Assembly: GCA_016214895.1 (NCBI GenBank)
Contig: JACRMR010000003.1
Span: 310,001 to 374,000 of the forward strand
Direction of reading: 5' to 3'
DNA: 64,000 nucleotides
Source: a candidate division KSB1 bacterium
Lineage (GTDB): Bacteria; Electryoneota; RPQS01
Part shown: in pieces, positions 29,424 through 37,989 of the stretch
Numbering within the stretch: the first letter of the stretch is position 1
Layout: each line of letters starts with the position of its first letter
Notes under the pieces: generated by a model
Told to the model about the DNA's origin: nothing
Database searches by the model: none
Seen by the model: the letters and a program-made list of their open reading frames with translations, nothing else
Program-made: the position numbers and the translations under genes

Positions 29424-32156
29424 CTACTTCAGCAGGACCGTCTTCATCGCCCCTGCCGACCCGGAGGTTTCGAGTCGGACAATGTAAATTCCCGAGGCCA
29501 ATCCACGCGCATCCCATGACATGCGATGCTGCCCCGCCGACTCCGTCGCTTCGTGCAGTACGGCGACCCTGCGTCCGGTCAAATCATATACGCATATCGC
29601 AACCGCTTGGGTTCCCGGCAACTCATAACGGATCGTCGTCATCGAATTGAACGGATTCGGGTAGGTATCGACCAGTCGTGCCGCCTCCGGCGTCACCTGC
29701 TTCCGCGACGCGACCTCAAGAATCTGCAAGCCTTCCACTTCCACGTCGCTCTGGACTCCCGTCCAACGGAAGCAGAGTTGCAGCGATCGGGACGGCGAAC
29801 TCCAGAGCACCGCCGAATCGGCTTGACTGAACTGAATGGAATCCTCGACGACGGGTAGCTCGATTCCCTCGAGTCTCACGCTCACCGGCGGCTCGCTCAC
29901 CCGATGCAGCCGGCAGTACATCTTTCGGCTCGCGGGCGCTCCCGGAAAACCGTGATTCTCCCGCTGGAATTCCAGCACGAAATTCACGGGGTTCCAGGCG
30001 CTGCGCAGGCGGATGTGTTCATATTGGTTGAGCGCATACGCATTCGGCGTGTGACCGTCATCGTCGTAAATCGTGAACTCCGCCGACGGCACATCGGGAT
30101 CCGGATAGTACTCGACCGTCAAGGTGTCAGTATCATAATCGTCGGTGCTCTGGACGACTGGCGCCATCGGGAGGATGCTCCCCGCCCGCACCAGCACGGG
30201 CATCTGCTCGAGCGGCGCGGCGATCGGCACCGTCTGACCACCCGCGTAGGAGTCATCTGACCAGAAGTTGATCCAGCGACCGGGCGGCAGCAGTACGTCC
30301 CGTGCGCGCGCCCCGGTGATGGTTACTGGCGCCACCAGCAAGTCCGGCCCCCATAGATACTCATCGTAGAGATCGGCGGTCTCAGCCGTCCGCTCATCGA
30401 AGAATAACGGCCGCGCCAGCGGCATTCCCGTTGCATGATTCTGCCAGGCCAGCGTGTAGTTGTACGGCAGCAATCGATAACGAAGTCGAATGAAATCCGC
30501 GACGATCCGCCGTGTTGTCGAGTCGAAATTCACCGGTTCCGTCGGCACATTTACACCGTGCGCGCGCATCGTCGGCGCGAACGCACCCATTTGCATCCAA
30601 CGAATATAAAGCTCAGGATCAAGCGGGCCGCAATCGAACCCGCCCAGATCGCTGCCGCAGAACGCGACGCCGCTCAGTCCCATGCTTAACAGGATCGGCA
30701 GTTGCGCTCGCATGCCGGAGAACGACCGCTGCACGTCGCCCGACCACGGAAACGCGCTATATCGCTGCATTCCCGCATATCCCGACCGGATCAGGTTGAA
30801 TAGCCGCGTGGCGGGAAACTCTTCCGCGTAACGCTCAAACAGCAGCTTGGCCCAGCGCAGTGAGTACACATTGTGGATTTGCGCGGCAGACCCGGCGGCA
30901 TGCACCATGTGAGCGGGATGCAGTTCCGGCTCGCCCAGGTCCGACCACCAGCCGCCGACGCCCTCATTCACGCGATCGCCGTAGAAAGTCCAGTACCAAT
31001 CTTGCGCGGCCGGCAGCGTGATGTCCAGCAGTCCCGCGCTGCCTGCCCAGAATTGCGGCATGATGACAGGTGTCCCCGCGGAGTCCGGCGTCAGATATCC
31101 CGCGCCGTAGCATTCCGCGAAGTTACTCGAGGATTCCACGATATACGGCTCGACAATGAGAATCGTCTGCACACCCATGACCGCCAAATCCGCCATCATC
31201 GAAACCGGATTTCCCCAGTGCGAGCGGTCCCAATCCAGATCTCCCATTTGCCCCCAGCCGAACCAATACAGGTCGAGAATCAGCGCGTCGAGCGGTATCC
31301 GCTGCGCGCGAAACGCATTGACCAACGCCCGCGCTTCCGGCTCACTCTGATATCCGAATCGTGACTGAAGATAACCCATCGCCCAGCGCGGCGGCAAGGG
31401 CTGACGGCCGCTGAGTTCTGTGTACGCCCCGAGCACTTCCGGCGCTGAATCCCCGGCCATCAGGAAATACGATAGCTCTCCCCCCTGCGCTCCGAATTCG
31501 ACCACGTCAAAGTCCGTACCGCCGACGTCCAGCGTGTGGGGAAAGCTGTTCTCGAAGTACAGCGCATAGTCCCGCGACGAGAGTAGCAGCGGGATCGCGA
31601 TATTCAGATTCTCCGCCCCTTCTCCGTAGCAATAGGACGGTGCATTGTATCCCTGCAGGAGCCTGCCGCGGTGATCAAGCCCATCCGCGCGCTCTCCGGC
31701 ACCGTAGAAATGTTCAGTCGGACTCGCGTGGAGTCGCACCCCGCGCGCGTCGCCATTCCAGACGAAGCCGCTGTCGTCGCGCACCAGTTCTCGCCCGTCG
31801 AAGCCCCAGCGCAGGCGCAAGGGGTGGAGCTCGGCATGCAGCACGAAGCGCGGTCCGCTCGCAGTCAGTTCCGTCTCCCCGACGGCTACCGTCCAATCGA
31901 AGCCGATTGGATTCAGCACGACGACGTCGGACGAGTCCAGCCCCGGCTCACCGTGCGGTCGCAGCGACACTCTCACAACGCGCTCTGTGTACGGCGTGAT
32001 GACGACGCCGGACTCACCGGCATGGATCACCAGACCATGCGGCTGTACCTCATGGCCCGTATAGTCGCCCAGTGTGACCGCGCGCGCGTCGGAGCGCAGG
32101 CCGCAGATCGCGGCGATCAACAAGCCGGCGCTCAGCATGTTACGCATCCTGCTCAT
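29424..32156 (-). CDS. Secreted GH31 alpha-glucosidase-like glycoside hydrolase with C-terminal sorting domain
   Basis: A 910-residue protein with a signal peptide (MSRMRNMLSAGLLIAAICG). The GH31 core is well preserved: 'GAGERADGLDHRG' in the N-domain, 'PPRWAMGYLQSRFGY', the nucleophile Asp406 in 'WWSDLGEPE', the acid/base Asp474 in 'FPWSGD', and 'FCGSDLGGFDCG'. GH31 enzymes are retaining exo-glycosidases, mostly alpha-glucosidases or alpha-xylosidases; the exact sugar cannot be read. A beta domain (DUF5110-like) follows, and the last 80 residues ('DTYPNPFNSMTTIRYEL' to 'KTVLLK') are a type A sorting domain. The enzyme probably acts outside the cell or on its surface. The frame is open upstream, but only this start gives an export signal. 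Confidence 0.88.
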   Translation of the reverse strand: MSRMRNMLSAGLLIAAICGLRSDARAVTLGDYTGHEVQPHGLVIHAGESGVVITPYTERVVRVSLRPHGEPGLDSSDVVVLNPIGFDWTVAVGETELTASGPRFVLHAELHPLRLRWGFDGRELVRDDSGFVWNGDARGVRLHASPTEHFYGAGERADGLDHRGRLLQGYNAPSYCYGEGAENLNIAIPLLLSSRDYALYFENSFPHTLDVGGTDFDVVEFGAQGGELSYFLMAGDSAPEVLGAYTELSGRQPLPPRWAMGYLQSRFGYQSEPEARALVNAFRAQRIPLDALILDLYWFGWGQMGDLDWDRSHWGNPVSMMADLAVMGVQTILIVEPYIVESSSNFAECYGAGYLTPDSAGTPVIMPQFWAGSAGLLDITLPAAQDWYWTFYGDRVNEGVGGWWSDLGEPELHPAHMVHAAGSAAQIHNVYSLRWAKLLFERYAEEFPATRLFNLIRSGYAGMQRYSAFPWSGDVQRSFSGMRAQLPILLSMGLSGVAFCGSDLGGFDCGPLDPELYIRWMQMGAFAPTMRAHGVNVPTEPVNFDSTTRRIVADFIRLRYRLLPYNYTLAWQNHATGMPLARPLFFDERTAETADLYDEYLWGPDLLVAPVTITGARARDVLLPPGRWINFWSDDSYAGGQTVPIAAPLEQMPVLVRAGSILPMAPVVQSTDDYDTDTLTVEYYPDPDVPSAEFTIYDDDGHTPNAYALNQYEHIRLRSAWNPVNFVLEFQRENHGFPGAPASRKMYCRLHRVSEPPVSVRLEGIELPVVEDSIQFSQADSAVLWSSPSRSLQLCFRWTGVQSDVEVEGLQILEVASRKQVTPEAARLVDTYPNPFNSMTTIRYELPGTQAVAICVYDLTGRRVAVLHEATESAGQHRMSWDARGLASGIYIVRLETSGSAGAMKTVLLK

Positions 32157-32494
32157 ACTTCCATCAATATACGGACGCGGCACGCGGAAGTCAAGTTGAC
32201 CCTCCACATCGATGAATTCACCGTGAGCTTGGGATCGATCCGAGCCTCCAATTCGAACCTGTCGCAATTTCTGCAAAAGCATGGGAAATCGCGGAGTGAC
32301 GCCGGCCATCAGGGTTCCGGGCCGAATCGGGCGATCTCGTTCCTCCGTCAGCGTTACTTCGCGGAATTGACGTTCTTTATCGCTGATTGCACTTTGACAA
32401 TCACCGATTTCGGCATTAAATTAGCAGTATGCGAAAAAATTCACAAACTCGTCAGCAAGTCGGTATTTTGGCGCGTTAGCGAATCGTCCCGCCC
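32157..32494. other. Divergent spacer between GH31 gene and acpS
   Basis: A 338-base spacer that must hold both promoters. The acpS promoter is recognisable at 32394-32421. No RNA or repeat was recognised in the rest, although it is open in several frames. Confidence 0.4.
32394..32421 (+). promoter_or_regulatory. Sigma-70-like promoter before acpS (TTGACA-N16-TTAAAT)
   Basis: TTGACA at 32394-32399 is a perfect -35. TTAAAT at 32416-32421, or TAAATT one base later with N17 spacing, serves as -10. The predicted leader to the acpS ATG is about 65 bases. Confidence 0.6.
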
Positions 32495-32902
32495 ATGATC
32501 CTTGGCATCGGCTGCGACATAATGGATGTAAAGCGCATGGCCGACCGGCTGGCCGCAGATCCATTGCTCGCCGCCTCCCTTTTTACGGAAACGGAACTCC
32601 ACTATTGCTCGGGGAAGCGCTACCCTGCCCGACATTTCGCCGCGCGTTTCGCCGCCAAGGAAGCGCTGTTGAAGGCTCTGCCCGGTCCTCGCCTGTCCGT
32701 GATCCCCTGGCGCGAAGTCGAGTCCGTCAATGACGAGGCCGGTCGCCCGCTGCTCAGGTTGACGGGCTCCCTTAAGCAACTTGCGGCTCGTGCCGCCATC
32801 ACATCGATACACCTTTCCTTGTCCCATACGGAGACCTCGGCCATCGCCGTCGTCGTTCTCGAAACCGCGGGCGACGCGACGGGACCAACCCCCAGCACAT
32901 GA
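32495..32902 (+). CDS. acpS: Holo-[acyl-carrier-protein] synthase
   Basis: A 135-residue phosphopantetheinyl transferase that moves the 4'-phosphopantetheine arm from CoA to a serine of an acyl carrier protein. The family motifs are complete: 'GIGCDIMDVKRM' with the metal-binding Asp, 'ARHFAARFAAKEALLKAL' with the Glu, and 'HLSLSHTETSAIAVVV' at the end. The stop overlaps the next ATG (ATGA), tying it to an acyl-activating enzyme. A stand-alone carrier protein, its possible target, is encoded 2.2 kb downstream. Confidence 0.92.
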   Translation: MILGIGCDIMDVKRMADRLAADPLLAASLFTETELHYCSGKRYPARHFAARFAAKEALLKALPGPRLSVIPWREVESVNDEAGRPLLRLTGSLKQLAARAAITSIHLSLSHTETSAIAVVVLETAGDATGPTPST

Positions 32903-34599
32903 GCAATTTCGGACTCTATCAAGACCGAGTCGGTAACTTCGAGTGGTCCATGGCTGAGCGGGAGCTCGGCTACAAACCCGGCGCGCCGCTTAACATCGGT
33001 TGGATGTGCAGCGATCGCATCTGTCAGCTCGGCCAGGCCTCCAAGCTGGCGCTGATGTGGCAGAATTTTCACGGCCAGCGGCGCGACTTCACGTTCGACG
33101 ACCTGCGCGTGCACACGAATACGATTGCGGCCTTCCTGCAATCGCTGACGATTTTGCCCGGCGATCGCGTTTGCCTGTTTATGGATCGCGTTCCTGAACT
33201 GTACTTCGGATTTCTCGGCGCGCTCAAGCTGGGCGCGATCGTGCAACCGTTGTTCTCGGCGTTCAAGGAGGAGTCGCTGTGGACGCGCCTGAACGACGCC
33301 GGGACTCGCGCGATCATGACGCAGCGCAAATTCCTGCCGGTCATCCGCAAGATTCGCGACCAACTGCCCCACCTCGACCTCGTGATCGTGGTGGATGCCG
33401 GCGACGCGCCGCTGCGCGCGGGCGAAGTGGCCTTTGACATGGATCACGCGCCGCGTGTCGAGCACTTCACGGTCTATCCCAGTACAGCCGAAACGCCGTC
33501 CGTGCTCCACTACACTTCCGGGACTACCGGACAGCCTAAAGGAGCGCAGCACGTTCATTACTCGATCATTGCGCAATATCTCACGACCAAATGGGTATTG
33601 GACTCGCAGGCCGACGATATCTACTGGTGCAATGCCGATCCCGGCTGGGTGACCGGCACTTCGTACGGGATCATCGGTCCCTGGGCGAACGGGGTGACGC
33701 AGGCCGTACTCGATTCAGGGTTCAATGCCGCTGCCTGGTACCGGTTTATCAGCGAGCACCGGATCACGATTTGGTATTCGGCGCCCACGGCGATTCGCCT
33801 GTTGATGCGTGAGGGCACGGAACTTGCAAAACAATACGACCTGTCGTCCCTGCGGCATCTCGCCAGCGTGGGTGAACCACTCAACGCCGAAGCCGTGGTC
33901 TGGTCCAAGGCTGCCTATGGGCTGGCCTTTCACGACACCTACTGGCAAACCGAGACCGGCTGCATCGTGATCACGAACTTTCCGGGAATGGACATTCGCC
34001 CCGGCTCCATGGGACGGCCCATCCCCGGCGTCACGGCCACGGTACTCGATCCCTGCACCAACCAACCTTATAGCGAACCCGGTCACGTCGGTCTGATCGC
34101 CCTCAAGCCCGGCTGGCCCTCATTGATTCGCACCTACTGGAACAACCGCGCCGGCTACGACAAGAAGTTCGTGAATGGGTGGTATCTGACGGGCGATCGC
34201 GCCAGTATTGACAAAGACGGATACTTCTGGTTTGTGGGCCGCGATGACGATGTGATCAATACGGCGGGGCATCTGGTCGGTCCGTTTGAGATCGAGTCCG
34301 CGCTGCTCGAACATCCGGCCGTCGCCGAATCGGCCGCCGTTGCCACTCCCGATCCGCTGAATCTCGAGGTGGTCAAGGCGTTCGTGACACTGAAGCCTGG
34401 CTTTGTGGGCGATGATGACCTCGCGCTCGAAATCATGAATTTCGTGCGCAAGCGTCTCTCGCCGCTGGCCATGCCGCAAAAGATCGAGTTTGTGGAGTCA
34501 CTGCCCAAGACCCGCAGCGGCAAGATTATCCGTCGCGTGCTGCGCTGCCAGGAATTCGCCGAACCCGTCGGCGACCTCTCGACTCTGATGAACGACTGA
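32899..34599 (+). CDS. AMP-forming acetyl/acyl-CoA synthetase (AcsA-like)
   Basis: A 566-residue ANL-superfamily enzyme that activates a carboxylic acid as acyl-AMP and then forms a thioester. Core motifs are 'HYTSGTTGQPKG' (P-loop), 'YWQTETGC', 'YLTGDRASIDKDGYFWFVGR' and the catalytic lysine in '[11 protein letters not shown]'. Its length and the extended 'NAGHLVGPFEIES'-type hinge resemble the short AcsA of Bacillus more than the 650-residue Acs, a separate copy of which lies at 57370-59328. Coupling to acpS, and the carrier protein next downstream, leave open that its acceptor is a carrier protein rather than CoA. Confidence 0.85.
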   Translation: MSNFGLYQDRVGNFEWSMAERELGYKPGAPLNIGWMCSDRICQLGQASKLALMWQNFHGQRRDFTFDDLRVHTNTIAAFLQSLTILPGDRVCLFMDRVPELYFGFLGALKLGAIVQPLFSAFKEESLWTRLNDAGTRAIMTQRKFLPVIRKIRDQLPHLDLVIVVDAGDAPLRAGEVAFDMDHAPRVEHFTVYPSTAETPSVLHYTSGTTGQPKGAQHVHYSIIAQYLTTKWVLDSQADDIYWCNADPGWVTGTSYGIIGPWANGVTQAVLDSGFNAAAWYRFISEHRITIWYSAPTAIRLLMREGTELAKQYDLSSLRHLASVGEPLNAEAVVWSKAAYGLAFHDTYWQTETGCIVITNFPGMDIRPGSMGRPIPGVTATVLDPCTNQPYSEPGHVGLIALKPGWPSLIRTYWNNRAGYDKKFVNGWYLTGDRASIDKDGYFWFVGRDDDVINTAGHLVGPFEIESALLEHPAVAESAAVATPDPLNLEVVKAFVTLKPGFVGDDDLALEIMNFVRKRLSPLAMPQKIEFVESLPKTRSGKIIRRVLRCQEFAEPVGDLSTLMND

Positions 34600-34625
34600 C
34601 CCCGAAGCACCCGTCTTCAGGTGCC

Positions 34626-34694
34626 CGGAATCGGAGCGTCGGCACTCCCCCCACATCCAGTGGGGGACCGGGGGGGGGCGCGTCTTCGCGCATC
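34626..34694. repeat. Palindromic C/G-run repeat, copy 1
   Basis: About 69 bases running from CGGAATCGGAGCGTCGGC through CCCCCCACATCCAGTGGGGG, a G-run and TCTTCGCGCATC. It is almost identical to 42627-42694, differing mainly in the loop, one stem base and G-run length. The central CCCCCACA/TGTGGGGG palindrome also occurs at 60811-60840. Confidence 0.75.
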
Positions 34695-34695
34695 T

Positions 34696-34794
34696 AATCG
34701 GAGCGTCAGTATTCCCTGCGGCGGCACGTCTCTTGAGACTTGACGTGCCCCGCTCTTTCTCCGCCGAGCAGGGATTCCTTCCCTGCCGGAATCT
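34696..34794. repeat. 99-bp direct repeat, copy 1
   Basis: This 99-base unit runs from AATCGGAG to CTGCCGGAATCT and recurs at 34839-34937 with only four differences. It contains two nested inverted repeats, GGCACGTC/GACGTGCC around GTCTCTTGAGAC, and GCAGGGA-TTCCT-TCCCTGC. The last motif appears alone at 42711-42729 with a different loop. It lies in the non-coding gap between the synthetase and carrier-protein genes. Confidence 0.85.
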
Positions 34795-34838
34795 CGCTCA
34801 GCCAATCCCCGCCGCGCCGTGCGTCCTCGCGCGGCCGG

Positions 34839-34937
34839 AATCGGAGAGTCAGTTCTCCCTGCGGCGGCACGTCTCTTGAGACTTGACGTGCCCCGCTCTT
34901 CCTCCGCCGAGCAGGGATTCCTTCCCTGCCGGAATCT
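34839..34937. repeat. 99-bp direct repeat, copy 2
   Basis: Second copy of the 34696-34794 unit, separated by 44 bases that include another repeat fragment (34811-34846). Together these elements fill most of the 477-base gap between the synthetase gene and the carrier-protein gene. Confidence 0.85.
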
Positions 34938-35076
34938 GCCTCGGGTCCTTCCCCAGTTTCTGGGGAAGTTAGATGGGGTCGGCTCGGGTCCCCCGCGGCA
35001 ACCGTCTTCGGGTGCCCCAAATCGGAGCAATCCAGTTTTCCAATTTCTTAGCGTCTTCTCCTCAACATCACATCCC

Positions 35077-35334
35077 ATGGACGACCTGACCAAAACTGTG
35101 CTTGACTACGTCATCCGCGAATACATCGAAGAAGGCGACGATCGCGAAGTGAAAGCGGACACCCCGCTCATCACGGGTGGTATCGTTGACTCCTTTTCGA
35201 TGGTATCCCTCAAGCGCTTTCTCGAAAAGAAGTACAAGATCTCCATCCCCGACGCGGAGGCAACTCCTGAGACGTTCGACAGCGTCAACAAGATTGTCAT
35301 CGTCGTGCAGCGATTCCTCAACGCCTCGGCATAA
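35077..35334 (+). CDS. Stand-alone acyl carrier protein
   Basis: An 85-residue acidic four-helix protein with the phosphopantetheine site Ser39 in 'GGIVDSFSMVSL'. The usual DSL is DSF here. It differs from the housekeeping AcpP and looks like carrier proteins of small dedicated pathways. The ATG at 35077 was chosen because helix 1 ('DLTKTVLDYVIREYI') begins right after it and the upstream frame runs through repeats. The stop is three bases before the next ATG. AcpS and an acyl-activating enzyme upstream could prime and load it. Confidence 0.85.
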   Translation: MDDLTKTVLDYVIREYIEEGDDREVKADTPLITGGIVDSFSMVSLKRFLEKKYKISIPDAEATPETFDSVNKIVIVVQRFLNASA

Positions 35335-35337
35335 GTC

Positions 35338-35931
35338 ATGACCACGGCCCCGCACGCAGCAGCCGTCATCGACCTGCCCGCACCGCGAACGTCGGGCGGG
35401 AAACCGCTGTTCGACTGTCTGCGCGAACGCGCGAGCGTGCGCGAGTTCGACTCCCGGCCGCTGCCCGCGCGGCTTCTGAGTGATCTGCTGTGGGCGACCT
35501 TCGGTGTCAGCCGGCCCGACGGCAAACGCACCGCGCCTACCTCGTTTGACAGCCGCGAGTTCGATCTGTACCTCTTCACGGCTGACGGCATCCGCCGTTA
35601 CGACGCGAATGCGCACGGCCTGGTCACCATCAAGGCGGGCGATTTCCGCGCCGCCACCGGTGCGGAAGATTGGGTGGTTGCCGCGCCGCTGAATCTTGTC
35701 TTCGTCGCGGATTACCTCAAGCTCAAGGACTGCCCGCGCGGACTGCTCGATTTCTGCGCCACGGCCGACGTGGGTTTCCTGTGTGAGAACCTGTCCCTGT
35801 TCTGCGCGTCGGAGGGTCTGGCATCATGTGTTCGCGGTGGATTTGACGGTGAGCGGCTGCGCGCGCTGCTCGACTTGCCGGCACAACAGCGCGTCGTGAT
35901 GGCGCAAACCGTGGGCTTTCCGCGGAGCTGA
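35338..35931 (+). CDS. Small nitroreductase-family flavoprotein
   Basis: A 197-residue protein of the nitroreductase superfamily, with FMN-binding start 'LRERASVREFDSRPL', 'LLSDLLWATFGVSR' and the later helix 'ATADVGFLCENLSLFCASEGL', which lines the flavin. The shape recalls SagB/ThcOx-like oxidoreductases, which oxidise peptides or acyl groups, but it is short and the substrate is unknown. Three bases separate it from the carrier protein gene, so it probably acts on a carrier-bound substrate or is otherwise tied to it. Confidence 0.75.
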   Translation: MTTAPHAAAVIDLPAPRTSGGKPLFDCLRERASVREFDSRPLPARLLSDLLWATFGVSRPDGKRTAPTSFDSREFDLYLFTADGIRRYDANAHGLVTIKAGDFRAATGAEDWVVAAPLNLVFVADYLKLKDCPRGLLDFCATADVGFLCENLSLFCASEGLASCVRGGFDGERLRALLDLPAQQRVVMAQTVGFPRS

Positions 35932-36030
35932 GTCCGCGGACGTTTCGGCGCGCCTTAGGTATTTTGCATCATTCGCCCGCGGCGATCCGGCGCGGGTGTT
36001 CAAGTTACAACCTCTCTGAAGGAGTGTCCC

Positions 36031-37278
36031 ATGGCCTTTGCCACGACAGCGCGCGACTCGTATCGGCAGGAGCTGAACGGTCTGCGCGAAGCCGGTCTAT
36101 TCAAGGAAGAGCGCTACATTCATGCACCGCAGGGAGCGGAGATCGAAGTCGAGTTTCCGGCCGGTTCCCCGGAGCAGCATGTCATCAATCTCTGCGCCAA
36201 CAACTATCTCGGCCTGTCGAGCCATCCCGCCGTAATCGCGGCGGCGCACGCGGGACTCGATCTGCGCGGCTACGGCATGTCTTCGGTCCGCTTTATTTGC
36301 GGCACGCAAGATGTCCATCGTGAGCTGGAGCAGAAACTCACCGAGTTCCTTGGCACCGAGGACACGTTGCTCTTTCCCTCGTGCATGGATGCCAACGCCG
36401 GCGTGTTCGAGGCCATCCTGACCGATCAGGACATCATGATCGCCGATCGCCTTGTGCATGCCTCGATTGTGGACGGCATGCGCCTCTGCAAGGCGATGCA
36501 GGACACGTACAAGCACTCCGACATGGAGCATCTCGAAGCGAAGTTGCAGGAACATCAGGACAAACGCTTCCGTGTGGTGATCACCGACGGCGTGTTTTCC
36601 ATGGACGGCGATCTGGCGAAGCTTGCGGAGATCGTCGCCCTCGCCGAGCGATACAACTCGATGGTTTTCGTGGACGACTCCCATGCCAGCGGCTTTATCG
36701 GCAAGACCGGTCGCGGTACGCACGAGCATTGCGGGGTGGTGGGCAAAGTGGACATTATCACGACGACCCTCGGCAAGGCGTTGGGCGGCGCATCGGGGGG
36801 TTGCGTGAGCGGTCGCCGCGAACTGGTGGAGATGTGCCGGCAGAAGGCCCGTCCTTATCTCTTCTCGAACACCGTGGCTCCCGTGATCGTAATGGGCGCG
36901 TTGAAGGTGCTCGAACTGATCTCCCAGAGCACCGAGCGCCGCGACAAGCTCGAGTGGAATGCCCACTACTGGCGCAAGCTCCTGACCGAGGCGGGCTTCG
37001 ATATCAAGGCCGGTGCGAGTCCGATCGTTCCGGTGATGCTCTACAATGCGAAACTCGCGCAGGACGTCGCCCGCGATCTGTACGCCGAAGGGATTTACGT
37101 CGTCGGTTTCTTCTTCCCGGTCGTGCCGAAAGGCCAGGCGCGTATTCGTACGCAGCTCTCCACCGCTCACGACCAGCAGCACCTCGATCGCGCGCTTGAG
37201 GCCTTTGTCAAGGTGGGGCGGAAGTACGAGATCCTCGGCAAGTCCAAGCAGGAGATCATCGGGCGTTACGGCATGTAA
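36031..37278 (+). CDS. kbl: Glycine C-acetyltransferase / alpha-oxoamine synthase (Kbl-like)
   Basis: A 415-residue PLP enzyme. Motifs are 'NNYLGLSSHPAVI', 'GYGMSSVRFICGTQ', 'VFVDDSHASGFIGKTGRG' and the PLP lysine Lys249 in 'TTTLGKALGGASGG'. Kbl condenses glycine with acetyl-CoA, or runs in reverse, to 2-amino-3-ketobutyrate in threonine breakdown; relatives use other acyl thioesters. No threonine dehydrogenase gene is next to it, whereas a carrier protein and an acyl-activating enzyme are just upstream, so a carrier-bound acyl donor is possible. GAAGGAG sits seven bases before the ATG. Confidence 0.85.
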   Translation: MAFATTARDSYRQELNGLREAGLFKEERYIHAPQGAEIEVEFPAGSPEQHVINLCANNYLGLSSHPAVIAAAHAGLDLRGYGMSSVRFICGTQDVHRELEQKLTEFLGTEDTLLFPSCMDANAGVFEAILTDQDIMIADRLVHASIVDGMRLCKAMQDTYKHSDMEHLEAKLQEHQDKRFRVVITDGVFSMDGDLAKLAEIVALAERYNSMVFVDDSHASGFIGKTGRGTHEHCGVVGKVDIITTTLGKALGGASGGCVSGRRELVEMCRQKARPYLFSNTVAPVIVMGALKVLELISQSTERRDKLEWNAHYWRKLLTEAGFDIKAGASPIVPVMLYNAKLAQDVARDLYAEGIYVVGFFFPVVPKGQARIRTQLSTAHDQQHLDRALEAFVKVGRKYEILGKSKQEIIGRYGM

Positions 37279-37310
37279 ACCCGTGATTGGAAAACCTATC
37301 GGGGCTGTAG

Positions 37311-37610
37311 ATGGATACCGCAAGAACCATTCAGATCTCTGTTCCCGCTGAACTCTCGCCCACGAGTGTGGAACTCATGAAGGCGACGATGAACGCGATT
37401 GTGGCGCTGCGCTGCGATTGCAGTAAGGACTGGAATGCCATCTTGAACGAACTGGAGCGCGACGGATGGCAGTGCTCGTGGCACCTCAACTGGGTGGCGG
37501 AGGCCAAACGCGATTTGGAGTATGAGCGTGCCATGGGTGCCAACCTTGACGAGACCTTTGAGTCACTGCGTCAACTGACTCACCTGCACCTCGTCGAAAA
37601 CTGCCCCTGA
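37311..37610 (+). CDS. Hypothetical 99-residue protein
   Basis: A soluble protein of 99 residues with no signal peptide or recognised domain. The middle is helical and charged ('DWNAILNELERDGWQCSWHLNWVAEAKR'-like, residues 42-70) with a few cysteines ('RCDCSKD'). It follows kbl by 32 bases, and a strong terminator lies behind it, so it is the last gene of that transcript. Function unknown. Confidence 0.5.
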   Translation: MDTARTIQISVPAELSPTSVELMKATMNAIVALRCDCSKDWNAILNELERDGWQCSWHLNWVAEAKRDLEYERAMGANLDETFESLRQLTHLHLVENCP

Positions 37611-37657
37611 CCCGCCGCGCTTCCGGCACAACATCACTGATGACCCATCCCCACGCC

Positions 37658-37680
37658 ACAGCCGGCCTCGCGCCGGCTGT
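37658..37680 (+). terminator. Strong intrinsic terminator after the kbl operon
   Basis: ACAGCCGGC and GCCGGCTGT form a perfect 9-bp stem with loop CTCGC, followed by TGTTTTTT. It closes the transcript that carries kbl and the 99-residue protein. Confidence 0.9.
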
Positions 37681-37989
37681 TGTTTTTTGGCCGGCCGCCG
37701 CTCCGGTCTCCGCGCCATCCCGAACCGTGAATCGTGAAGCTCGCATCACCCGTTACCGTGCGGGGATCGCGGCCAGCCGGGCACGCTCGGCCGTCCGGCG
37801 GGTCTCGGCGCCGCATAGAGATTGCTATCGCGAACCCTGTCGCAGGCTCACGCCGGTCGCTCGTCCGTGGTTAACCTATCCTCCGCAATCTGCCGATATA
37901 TTAGAAAAGTCATGGCGGACAAGGGCGAAGTCTGCCCGATTCTCTCGCTGGAACTCAACTCGCGTTTGCATCATAACTTGGAGGCTGAA
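37681..37989. other. Spacer before the chaperone-usher-like operon
   Basis: About 310 bases with no convincing gene. A TATATT at 37897-37902 is the likely -10 box of the operon (leader about 80 bases), but no good -35 was found at the right distance. GGAGG-like sequence precedes the ATG at 37990. Confidence 0.4.

Noticed and set aside
34819-35076. Upstream extension of the carrier-protein frame
   Set aside because: It consists of translated repeat sequence; the four-helix carrier domain begins right after the ATG at 35077.
34617-35093. Minus-strand frame of 158 codons through the repeat region
   Set aside because: It contains the same peptide twice because it translates the 99-bp duplication; no ribosome site or domain.
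36097-37323. Antisense open frame of 408 codons opposite kbl
   Set aside because: The sense product has every Kbl motif, and the reverse frame shows no family pattern or ribosome site.
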